This document shows, in pieces, positions 18,961-28,859 of a stretch of 64,000 bases of DNA. Positions within the stretch are counted from its first letter, which is position 1. Each line of letters opens with the position of its first letter. Both the position numbers and the translations under genes were made by a program. The notes beneath the pieces were generated by a model. The model was not told where the DNA came from. It saw nothing but the letters and a program-made list of their open reading frames with translations, and did not search any database. The DNA is from Powellomyces hirtus (lineage: Eukaryota > Chytridiomycota > Chytridiomycetes > Spizellomycetales > Powellomycetaceae): the NCBI GenBank assembly GCA_025526995.1, contig JAHLKG010000003.1, positions 1 to 64,000 of the forward strand. The letters are read 5' to 3'.

Positions 18961-21840
18961 ATGATGGCACGCGGCGAATACTCGTACGACAGAGATAGGG
19001 ATGATGACAAAAAGGTCGACAAAAAGTGGAAAAAGAAGGGAAACCGCAGTGGAAGCGACGACGATAGCGGCGATGACGACAACGGCAGTGACCACAGAAA
19101 CAAGGACAGGAAAGACAAGAAGCATAGTGATGATGAAGACAACGACCACCGACAGAAGAACCAAAAGGACAGGAGGTACAAGAAGAAAAATGACGATGAC
19201 AGTGACAACGACAGCAACGACGATGAGCGTGGTCATCGTCAGCACAAGAAACAAGACGATAGGCCCCGGTATGAGGACAACCTGGTCGGCGGAATGGCAA
19301 GAGCTTCAGTCAATGATGGTTCGTGTACATGAGTTCAAGGGCAGGACACCTATAGGTGTCCACTCAAAATATTACTTTTACTGACCCTGTTTTGAAGGCG
19401 AGGAAAGGGACCAAAGATCTCAGCCTTACGGCAGTTACAACAGGGACGATTCCCGCACTACCCAAGGCGCTGGTGGTAGGTTTGCCCTCGCTGACTTAAA
19501 CAGGGGTGTAATTGCTGATGCAGGGAACGCTATCGTGACATAGATTACGGACGTCAACGCTTCGATCAGCCGGAACCGTCTCGTCTCTCTCAGCGTTATG
19601 ATCAGTCCGATGTTCATGTCCAGGGACAATACAGCAATCAACCTGACCGGTACCAGCAGTCCCAGATGCACGAGACTCCGTCGCGTCTCCAAGAGCAGCG
19701 TTATGAGCAGACGGACGTTTACCGTCCGACCTATACCCAACCGGAAACGTATGGTGACGCTCGTCCCTATGCAAAGCAGCGCCCTACTGGCAGTGAGAGG
19801 TACGGCGTTGAAGAACAACAGCCTTACATCATCCCCGCTCAGGGTTATGGGGGACCGGCTCATGCCCAACAGCCTGCGCACGCTGCATTCGCTGCCCCTT
19901 TCAACTTTGTCGGACCATTGCTTCGGTTCCACGACATCAATACGGATCGCCGGGAATGGACTGGATCTGTTTTGATCGTTGCCAGGGAACGTCCCTCTCA
20001 AACTCCAGTCTGTGCCTACGGGGACGGTCATAGCCAGCCGCAGAACGCTCCCGTGACCGAATTGACGACCTTTGGCGACAACGTTTTCTATAGGTTTGAC
20101 CTAGTCGTCCCGATGACCCAGGGAACCGATAAGGCAATCACGTATATCATTAATGGGGGACATCGTTACACATTCTACGTTCCCCCGCTTGGCGTGGATT
20201 GCCGTGTCATGGGAATGTCGTGCAATGGATTTTCCTCGGATGTCACCGATCCGGAAGCGGAAGGCGGTATCACTCCCCTGTGGAAAGACGTCATGCGTCG
20301 TCACAAGGAAAATCCCTTCCATGTCATGCTTGGCGGAGGCGATCAGCTATACATGGACCCTATCTTTACAAGCAACGACCATATCCTCAAATGGCTGCAG
20401 ATTGAGGGCCGGGACGCAAAGGCGATGCACCCATTTGACGATGAGATCAGGGACAGTGTGGAGAAGTTTTGCTTCAACAACTATGTCAGATCTTTCGGGG
20501 AGGATGTCATGAAGGATGCATTTGCCACCGTAAGTATTGACGGCTTCCCTTGCGGTGTTTATGATTTATGCCATTGCTTACATTTGCTACCAGATTCCTT
20601 ATGCTTTCCTCTGGGATGACCATGGTATCATTGTGACTCACGCGCTCATCTCGATAACCGGATCTAACTCTCCGCCTCCTATGTAGATATCTTTGACGGA
20701 TACGGATCATACCCGAAATGGCTGGCTGATTGCCCGATTTTCCACGGCATTTATGCGACTACCCGTAGCTTTTACCTTCTTTTCCAGCAGCACACCACTG
20801 ATGCAAACCGGCCTAGGGAGCGCGACTACATCATTGGCGCAGGCGCATCGTACAGCTTCATCAAGCACCTCGGTCCCTCCGTTGCGGTCCTTGGTCTGGA
20901 CACTCGCAGTGAGCGGAACCTGGACCAGGTTGTGTCGCCCGAAACGTGGCGACAGGCATTCGACGCGTTGCAGACGCGGGTCAGGCCGACTGTCAAGCAC
21001 TTGGTCGTGATGGTTGCGATTCCTGTGGTTTGGCCAAGGTTGAAGGCGGCTGATGCCGCCGTCGGCGGTCTCGGTAACTTTTTGGCCTTCGCGACGGGCA
21101 AACTATCCGCTTTCAGCGCCATCCCCGTTCCCGGCATGTTCCCGGGCATTGGCGAGGCCATCGGCAAGTCGGGGTTGTATAAGAGCATCATGGGAGTAGT
21201 AAGTTCCTTTTGTGATTTCCCTTTTTGATTGTGTTCACACTAGCTCGGCTTGTGTATGATGGTTCCGTGCGACTTACAGCCTTTCCTTATCTGTTTTTGA
21301 TGAAAGTTTGGTGAACCTGAACTCGCCGACGACCTCACGGACCACTGGACCAACGAACGACACGAAGTGGAACGCACAACCATGATCCAACGGTTCCAAT
21401 CCTTTGCTCAAGCCCGCAACATCCGCGTCACCTTCCTCTCCGGTGATGTCCACTGCTGTGGCGTCGGCTGGCTTCGCTCCAAAACTACGAGCGCGGCGGA
21501 CATCCGCACCGACCCGCGCACCATGTATCAGATCGTCTCTAGTGCCATCATCAACGTTCCGCCCCCGGGCATGGTCATCGGTATGCTGCATCGCAATTCC
21601 GGTGAAGTAGAGGTGGACGCAAATACCGTTGATGAAATGATAACCGGCGTGTTTAGTGAAGACGTGGATGGGAAGGTGCTCGAGGATGGTGCGAATAAGA
21701 TCTTGGGAAGGAGGAATTGGTGCAGCTTCGAATTCGACCAGCGCGCCGGTGATCTAAACTGGACTATTTGGGTCGAGAGGGTGGATCGCTCGGTGGATGC
21801 TAAGGGTTATGGGGTGAAGGTCGCGCCTTTGAGCAAGTAA
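18961..21840 (+). CDS. PhoD-like metallophosphatase with charged N-terminus
   Basis: Multi-exon gene. The first exon from ATG 18961 encodes a very hydrophilic Asp/Lys/Arg-rich stretch. A Gln/Tyr/Arg-rich linker follows (19500-19900), then the PhoD-like domain: GVDCRVMGMSCNGF, MLGGGDQLYMD (metal-binding GGGDQ), WDDHDIFDGYGSYP (across an intron) and LSGDVHCCGVGW. Clear introns: 20530-20593, 20625-20686 and 21199-21306, all GT...AG and in phase. The 5' exon joins near 19330-19500 could not be resolved. The family consists of predicted phosphatases/phosphodiesterases with a binuclear metal centre; the substrate of the fungal members is not clear. No signal peptide is visible, so it is probably intracellular. 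Confidence 0.8.
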
Positions 21841-22568
21841 ACTTGAGGCGGTGCTTCCGAAGTGAGCTGCGTTGCAGGCCGGTTAGCTTGCAGAAGAGTT
21901 GGCTTGTCATGGTTTTGTATGTTGATGTTTAGCTCAGTTTATAGTCGTAGCTATATAGGGCTTCGATCTTTACGGTCTTCTAGCTGTAGATTGGTAGTAC
22001 GTTCACTTGTTCTTTTCCCAAGTAAATCATATCCTCTATTCAGGGGAGAAGATCTTATGGTAGCCACTCGTCATATATGTGTAACAGGGTCGGATCAGCA
22101 TATTGAGTCATCCCCACCTCGTGAGGCTCGGATGCATTCAATTACGATCACATACGGCGATGTGAGGCACGACTAGCGTTAAAGCGACAGGCATAAGCCC
22201 CTACAAACGCCACTGAAATTCGCTGTCTTTGCGTGACAAGACAGCAAGTATCACGACAGAAGCAGCTAAAGAACTAATAGAAACAAGAACTTGAACTAAA
22301 ACATCACCAGATCCCCAGGCTTGGTTGTGGTGTGCCCTTCAAAGGAAAAACTGAAGCAATATGATTGGCATCCAGCGCCGCTTCAGGTCTGCCTGATCGA
22401 TGTTGGCTGTATTGCGGTTCTCAGGTCAAATACATGACAATGACATTGAAGCATCCGTTCACCGCGTGGCATATGGTCTAGTGCACTGCTGAGAGGAGGT
22501 GGCAGCCTCAATCCGCTCTCCCATAAACTGAACGCAAATTTCTTACATGGTTGCTGTACACTCTACTT
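21841..22568. other. Intergenic, no gene seen
   Basis: 3' flank of the PhoD-like gene and 5' flank of the next F-box gene. Only short ORFs. Confidence 0.45.
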
Positions 22569-23837
22569 ATGCAAGAGTTTCCTACCGAACTCGTCGGTCA
22601 AGTTCTCTCAAACATCCGCTGTCTTCTCCGGTACCGATCTGTTAACAAGACCTGGAATGCCATTATCGAGTTCAATGCTTTTTGCCATGCTCGCTTGACC
22701 CCATGCCACAGAAAGCGAGTTTCGAAGAAAGTGAGACCGCGGGGGAAGCCGCAGGAGGCTATAATGGTTGATTTAAATGAACACATTATTCGTGAAGGGG
22801 CACATGTCAGATTTTTTGTAATGCCTCGCCCGTTGGCTGTTGATATTCGCACATGTGCATCTGGTAGGTGCGGTTGCATGGATCTGTGGTGGTTTTACTG
22901 TATCCCTCAGCCGTAGGACGTGGTGGTCAGCGGTCGTCTCGGGCGATGCGCATGGGATACTGCCCGGTCAGGTTTGAGGAGGGAGCTGGTCTTTCTTGCG
23001 TATGGCTAGGTGGAGGCGTTCTACAGGACCGGGCCACCCGACCCAATTATCTTTGACAGTAATTTATATAAACTAGACGGCATCTCTGTCGTGAATGGAG
23101 AGGTTGGGAAGCCTCTGATCATTGCTCCCACATATGCCGCAGGACATCTGATCCTCTCCTTCCAACTAGACGTTCAGAATCGTAACCAATCATGTTTATG
23201 CCCCAAGCTTCACTTCCCGAGAGACTTGACACCCTGTGGGCCTGTGAGACACATGTGTTATGACGTTGTCAAGGGAAAACTCCTTCCATCTTGATTCCCG
23301 AGAACCGTATGCCATTTTTGTGCTGTCAAAATGAACTGTGTATGAGGGATCCAACGCTTTGAAACAGGATCCTTCATCCTCGAATCAGGCGTCATTAGGA
23401 AAAAATCCCGATCTCCCATTACTCCCACTGGGGGTGTCCGAAATCTCCACCACGCCCGTCATCCTGAAGGCATTCAAACGATTGATGAAGTTTGGGAAAA
23501 TGAGACCAGTCTATGAGATCAAAACCCCGGAGGATGTGGAAAGGCGCTTCCGCGCTTGGGCTTTTGAGAGCTTTTGGGTGGTTCGAAGTCCCGATGCTGG
23601 CCGGTTGGTGGGGTTGGGAGCCTATTGGGCAGGGGTAGGGTTAACAGATTACACAAGTCGTTCATGAAATTGACTTTACTAGGGCTGGCCGAAGCGCACG
23701 TGTCGCTAAAGATGGACATCCCTCACTCGAACCGGGACTTATGCAATGGCATTGGTATATTTTTACCGCCATCGTTTAACACGCAAGCTGTGCAACTGGA
23801 CCCTCACACAGAGCTCGAGGGAGAAGTTGCTGAATAA
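22569..23837 (+). CDS. F-box protein, downstream structure uncertain
   Basis: ATG 22569 opens an F-box (EFPTELVGQVLSNIRCLLRYRSVNKTW, here split as EFPTELVGQVLSNI and LLRYRSVNKTW) at residues 1-35. An intron at 22864-22916 (GTAGGT...CCGTAG) joins ASG to RGGQRSS in phase. Later segments (23010-23294 and 23338-23667) look like the C-terminal part of an F-box protein but need further frame changes, so the gene is either multi-exon or partly decayed. The F-box would contact Skp1; the target is unknown. Confidence 0.55.
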
Positions 23838-23921
23838 ATATGTATTTTTCACTATGTACATGTTTGGGGCCGATACGTACCCCACTGCCTTATACTGTTG
23901 CAGTGTTAACTGCTCTCTAAT

Positions 23922-25778
23922 TTAAGCGCCAAGGGGCTGAGCGGATGCTTTTCGTTTCGACGATTGGTTCATCTCTTCTGAGAGCATATCGTCCAACTCG
24001 GCGTCCAGCGCGGCATAGTTGGTGGTCGCACTCGCGTTTTTGCCCGCCGAAGGGATCGCTTCGCTGGGCAGTGGCGCAGTGGGGACAGCAGGCCAGGAGA
24101 CGGCCCGCTCCTCCTCCAGCAGCTGCTCCAACTCTTCTTCAATTTCATCAGTGTCCACTGTGCTTCCAATGATTGCATTCTGACCGCTTTCGATGGCGTC
24201 GTTGATCTCGGCTTGATCTGCGAGGGTCTCTTGCAGTTTGTCCATCGTGGCATCGACGGCGTCGGCGGTGAGTCCAGACGTGCTCATAAACGATGCGAGC
24301 GAAGAGGAGCCAAGTTGGTAAGCGGCGAGGACCTGGTGAACGCAACCCGTTGAGTAAGTCATCGAACTTTTTTCCAGTTCCATGATACTTGGCATTGTGC
24401 CCTTGTTGGAACTTACTTCTGACTCTGACTCGGCACCTTCTATCTTTCCTATAATGCCTTCGATTGTTTCCAGGGAGGCAATGCGCTTCTTCAGCAATTC
24501 TGTAACACCCTTCTTCTGACGAATAAAGTATAGCGCGCGTTCTTTTTGTCCGACACGGACGCGGTCCTTGGCTTGTTTTGTGAGGCTGAATGATGAGAGG
24601 AGGGCAGATGTTAACATTGGTGAGAATCAGCGGTGGCAGGAAGACAGCAACTTGATGTGATGCGTACTTGAAGATTCTGGTCTCGAGTTCTTCGACCTGC
24701 AGATGAAGCATGTGGACTGTTCTCCGCAACTTGATGATTCCACGGTCGGTCTCTGTTATTATCAGGGTGCTGCTGCTCTTGTCCTGAGCAGGACGTACTT
24801 TTACAATCTGAGTTTAACGCGTCAGGAAACGGACTAATTGCAAGAAAAGTGAACACACAACACGGGGTTTCGCTCCACTCCTTACCCCGTCATCTGGATG
24901 GTTTGGATCCACCGAGAATACGGCCTTACCGCTCGCTTTGAGGTAGGTTTGAACAAGGTCAATGTCGAGCTTGGAAGGTCGTGTGCCATTTAATTGGGCC
25001 GCGCACGCGTCGGCAAGCCGTGACTTGAAATCCTCTACACGCAGGACGTGATCTACTCCATAGTGTCCTTCTTGGTAAAACTCGGACAGAAAAGCGTCGG
25101 CTTCTCGCTTTTGAATGGGCAGACGGATGTTTCAGCTTCAGCGTGCGCAAGGGACAAATAAAATGTAACCATATGACATCCCTGGCGGCGCGTACCTTGA
25201 CGGTTTCTGCCACGACATATTGGTTCTCCAAAGCTGTGGATTTGCTTTTCTTTCCTGTAACCTGCGCGTATCCCCAACTTAACGGAGCCTTGACAAGTGT
25301 CGAAACTGCCCATGAGCCCCAGCCAATTTCATTGCGATACTGCGCTAGCGGGACCAGATCCTGTGTGCGGATCATATCTGACTTCAAGTTTACCAAAAAA
25401 AAAGAAGAACATGGTCAGAGTGTTGTTTTTCTCTTTCTTTCATGTATCGAGGGCGAGGCGTACCACGACAACATCCAAGCCCAGCGGCGCGAGGCCTCGC
25501 CTTTTGAACTTGCTCTCTAAACCTTTCGCGTCAAAAGCAGACATGTGGTCGCCCAGCAAACGTCTGCTTGCAGCTTCGGAAATGACGTTTCGCCAGAAGG
25601 TTATTTTTTCGGCATGTGCAGCAGGGGAGAGGTCAGTGAAAGAGCGGAAGAGGGAGTGTATGAGGTGGTTTGACCGCTCGTCGGTGCCCGTCCAGCCCGG
25701 CAACGTGGCAAGATAAGCGTCGAGAGAAGAGAACTGTTGCTGCTGCTGTGGCATTTGTGATGATGACAAAGTGGTCAT
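23922..25778 (-). CDS. CHMP7: CHMP7-like ESCRT-III protein (Snf7 family)
   Basis: Minus strand, about five exons. Exon 1 (25464-25778) holds a winged-helix N-terminus (FWRNVISEAASRRLLGDH, KFKRRGLAPLGLDVV). Exon 2 is 25196-25360 (IGWGSWAVSTLVKAPLSWG), exon 3 24886-25107, exon 4 24668-24807 (IIKLRRTVHMLHLQVEELE). The last exon carries the Snf7 domain (KERALYFIRQKKGVTELL, then IEGIIGKIEGAES) and an acidic helical tail (DTDEIEEELEQLLEEE). Introns begin GTACGC or GTAAGG. The join into the last exon, near 24623, was not settled to the base. In animals and yeast the CHMP7/Chm7 proteins recruit ESCRT-III to the nuclear envelope. The tandem winged-helix plus Snf7 order distinguishes CHMP7 from other CHMPs. 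Confidence 0.85.
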
Positions 25779-26084
25779 TGTGTATTCTGCTCTTGTTGTT
25801 GTTATTGCATGTCCTCAAAAAGTTGGACAGCAGAGAATGGAGGTGTCCGGCCAGTAGGTCCCCACTGCGCAGCAATCATGCACAGTCAGAGCACTATGGC
25901 CTTAATTGAGTTGATGAAGAACACAGCCACAAGCGCAGGGACTCGCTCACACAACTCATTTTGAGAAGTGACTTGGAATGAAGTCCGTCAGTCAATCCAA
26001 TAGTTCACTCACTCAACTCCACAGAATCGCTCTTTTGGGGGGAAGGAGTTAATCGAGGCTTCTCTTTCCTTATCCCCATACTAG
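25779..26084. other. Intergenic / missing 5' part of TSR3
   Basis: TSR3 proteins start with an HCDP...CSG..L-type segment of about 60 residues. No equivalent is found here in any frame. A splice-acceptor-like CCCCATACTAG ends at 26084, just before the first recognisable TSR3 codons, so an upstream exon may be lost or too diverged to recognise. Confidence 0.45.
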
Positions 26085-26152
26085 ATGCACACCAAAGGCG
26101 CAATGTCGGTGATCCCTGCCGACAGAGCTATCGTTGAGGCGTCGGGTGTCTG
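26085..26152 (+). pseudogene. TSR3: TSR3 5' fragment, split by the retrotransposon nest
   Basis: Encodes IPADRAIVEASGVCV, matching the conserved SPADRAIVE.SG.AVVDCSW region of Tsr3, the enzyme that transfers the aminocarboxypropyl group of SAM to an 18S rRNA hypermodified pseudouridine in the small-subunit P site. The coding sequence stops at the 5-bp target duplication GTCTG (26148-26152), followed by the gypsy LTR. Removing 26153-44156 restores the reading frame exactly into VVDCSWARIEEVPF at 44157. Confidence 0.88.
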
Positions 26153-26579
26153 TGTGAGGTGCCTATGCTTCAAGGCGGGAGGTAATGAAGTTCGAGAGCT
26201 TGGAGTTGTCTTTCAGAAAGAAGAAGCGAGAGGTAGAGAGGGAATGATCTGGTATTTTGAGTGTTGGATGTTGATGTATTGATGGATGATTTCTTCTCCA
26301 TCGGGAGGTACTTTCCTTCCCTCTTTATATGAGATTCTTGGTCCGATGGTGTCTAGCTAACTTGTGGAGAATGGGAGATGATCTAGGGATTTCTATGGCA
26401 GTGTAGCGAGGGCAGTGCAGCTGCGCAGTACTGAGACCGCGGGGTAAAACTTGTGGGGAGTTTTGCTTATGAGGGATTGGGTAATCGCTTATGAGGCGCG
26501 TCTGCCTTAACTTAGGATATGGCTTTTTACTAGCCGAAAAATAAGTAAAGTACAAATATGCCATGATGGCCATCTCACA
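26153..26579 (-). repeat. Gypsy 3' LTR
   Basis: 427 bp, nearly identical to 43725-44151. On the minus strand a TATAAAG box lies at 26323-26329. The adjacent polypurine tract (AAAGGGGGG on the minus strand) is at 26580-26588. Confidence 0.93.
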
Positions 26580-26849
26580 CCCCCCTTTGCCTCTTGGGCT
26601 TTAGTGCAGGAGGCATGAGGTTGCTGAGCCGCAGGTCGAGCTTCCATGCAATCGTCAGCTGCTGGCTTGCCATAGGACGAGCTCCCATATGGTGTCAGCT
26701 CCTGGTGCAGCGCTTAGGCTTACACTGGCTTCAATCTCTCCGTCGAGTAGATTGGTACATCGAAACCCCGTTGGGCTCGGTAAGTTCGGCTTATAGCCTG
26801 GACAGGGAGCGGCTCCTAAGTGGCTTTATCCATTTGAACAGGGAGCTAT

Positions 26850-27266
26850 TGCTTTGTTCGCTATCTAAGTGGGAGAGGGGGATTGTTGACTCGCCATATC
26901 TCGAACGCCTCCGTGTCTTTGAGATTGGCTTCGGGTTGCCAGGAGGGTTCGGGCCAGCCGATGTATTTGGTTAGGAACATTTGGCGGCGGGCTCAGCCTC
27001 AGCTGGTTACTGTCTCGTCGAGGATTGCTTCGACTGGGTACTCAAGTTCCCCTTTGATGAGGACCGGCTCTGGCGGAGGTGGTGTTTGATCGCGGAGTGG
27101 GTGCGTGGGGGGCACGTGCGTCCGCAATATGTTAACATGAAAATAGGGCCAGATTGCTTTGAGAACCGTTTGGGAAAGGTCTAAGCGGTACATGTCTGGA
27201 TGAGGTCCTTTGGCCAAGATGGTAAACGGCCCAATCCACTTGGGCGTGAGATTGGCTGGTTTAACT
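26850..27266 (-). pseudogene. Gypsy integrase C-terminus with chromodomain
   Basis: Minus strand: GPYFHVN-like linker (IWPYFHVNILRTHVPP), PEPVLIKGELEYPVEAILDE, then KYIGWPEPSWQPEANL. The last two segments form a chromodomain (aromatic-rich YxVExIL ... W..P.SWEP). Such domains steer chromovirus integration toward modified histones. Two TGA codons interrupt it at positions where CGA is expected (after VTS), consistent with CpG decay. Copia A is inserted just upstream. Confidence 0.85.
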
Positions 27267-27632
27267 TATTGGAATGTTGAGACTTGCGTACTCAACGTTT
27301 GGTCCCTACATTAGATCCTTACTTGGATTCTCCGACCAGAACGTGTGACCACTATACCAGTAACGCTAAGAGCTGAATTGGATCACGTGTGATCACGTGA
27401 TTGGAGAAAAAGTAGATTAGAACGCTCGAAGCGAGACATTACTGATAAGACTTTAAGACAAAAATACATTCACATACATTACATCTCTGTGCATCTGACA
27501 ACGCTACACCGTCATCTGCATCATAGAAGAGCTCTGTAAACCCCCCTTTACGAAGTATACTGGGGGCCACATCGAATTCGGCCAATCCTCTGCAATTCCG
27601 ATAAAGTACTGGAAGTGCCAATATCTCCAATA
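27267..27632 (+). repeat. Copia family 1 LTR (5' of copy A)
   Basis: 366 bp, TATTGGAATG...TCTCCAATA, so the ends form a 7-bp inverted repeat TATTGGA/TCCAATA instead of TG...CA. A GATCACGTG dyad lies at 27381-27399. Confidence 0.95.
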
Positions 27633-27647
27633 GGTTATGAGCCCTGA
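27633..27647 (+). promoter_or_regulatory. Primer-binding site, half-tRNA-iMet type (copy A)
   Basis: GGTTATGAGCCCTGA immediately after the LTR, complementary to the initiator tRNA-Met anticodon arm. The ATG inside it opens only a 14-codon ORF in this family; Gag starts later at 27748. Confidence 0.75.
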
Positions 27648-27747
27648 GACCGGTCGAATTCGAATCATTCTCCCTTCGTAAAACCTGTAAACTACAAGTC
27701 TTCCGTCGAAATTCAAGTGCCAAGAAAGTACCGAGCACACCGTCAAG

Positions 27748-28859
27748 ATGCCAAAGGCAAGATCTCCCATTCAAGGAGTGCCGACCCGCCAACAAGCCCG
27801 TCAAGCCACACGAGAAGCCCAACGGGGTCCTGACGCTGAAGAAGACGTTAATATTGATGCCTCGATCTACCATGATTCCCACGACGCAGATGCCGATGTG
27901 GATGAGATGAATCATGGAGAAATTCATGCAGACTCGGCGATAGTACCGTCCGAAGTACCGACTGACATTGTCATGGAAATTCTGCAGAGGTTCAAGATGG
28001 AATTCGCGAAAAGCTCGACCATCGGATGGACAGGTAGGAGAGGACTTTATTGACTAGTTCAAACCCTCTCGCTACATCAACTTCCCATCAACAACCCAAG
28101 AAGTACAAAAAGTCTCATATCGGTGGTCATCCTATGGCCGTTTCACCGATGAGAAGCCCAAAAGCGGGCCTTGAGTACCCTTTTCTACATCAACACATTA
28201 CTCACGGCGAAGTTGAAGCCCCAGTTGCCCCTCACTTTTGTCCGTCTTCCCCAATGGAGAGCACAACAACTACAAGCAGCAGAAAGAGCAATGATCGAGA
28301 CGCACAACGTACATCATTCGCATACTTCAAATCTGCGATCGATGCAGTATCTACATTCGACGGGACGGGAAATCTCTCAAAACTCGCCAACTTCGTCGAT
28401 CAACTTACTCTAGTCTTTCGCCTAAAACCTGTATCTGAAGAAGAACAACTCTCATTCATCTTCACAAAGCTCTCTGGCGAAGCAAAACAATGGTATTGCA
28501 ATCACCAGAAAGATGCCGAACAAGGGATGGTGGAGCCCATCACGGATTGGGAATCCTTCAAGCCTCCCTTTCTTTCGCGTTACCAACCAAGCGATCACAA
28601 AGAAACTTTGCTCACTCAACTTGAAAGACTCCGACAAGGAAGTCATTCCATCTTGCAGTACAATACCTCATTCACGAAGATCACAAGTCAAATCCCCTTG
28701 AAGGTGCCGTTCGAAATCTACAAGCGGTTTTACCTTTGCGGAATGAATGAACATCATGCAGAGCTCATCAGAACTCAAAGTTTCAAGGATCTCCATGGCC
28801 TCATGGCAGCTGCCAAGCGTCTGGATAATGGAAGTAACAAGAGTAACCAAAACAACTGA
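27748..28859 (+). pseudogene. Copia family 1 Gag (copy A)
   Basis: ATG 27748 (MPKARSPIQGVPTRQQA). Acidic N-terminus, then the Gag core (FVDQLTLVFRLKPVS, FTKLSGEAKQWY, FYLCGMNEHHAELIRTQSF). A 1-nt deletion near 28005 (GAATTCGCG versus GAAATCGACG in copy B) and a TAG at 28034-28036 break the frame. The terminal TGA (28857-28859) is shared with copy B and lies in the same frame as the pol segment that follows. Confidence 0.9.

Noticed and set aside
18934..19300. Val/Ser-rich minus-strand ORFs
   Set aside because: Complement of the Asp/Lys-rich first exon of the PhoD-like gene; composition only.
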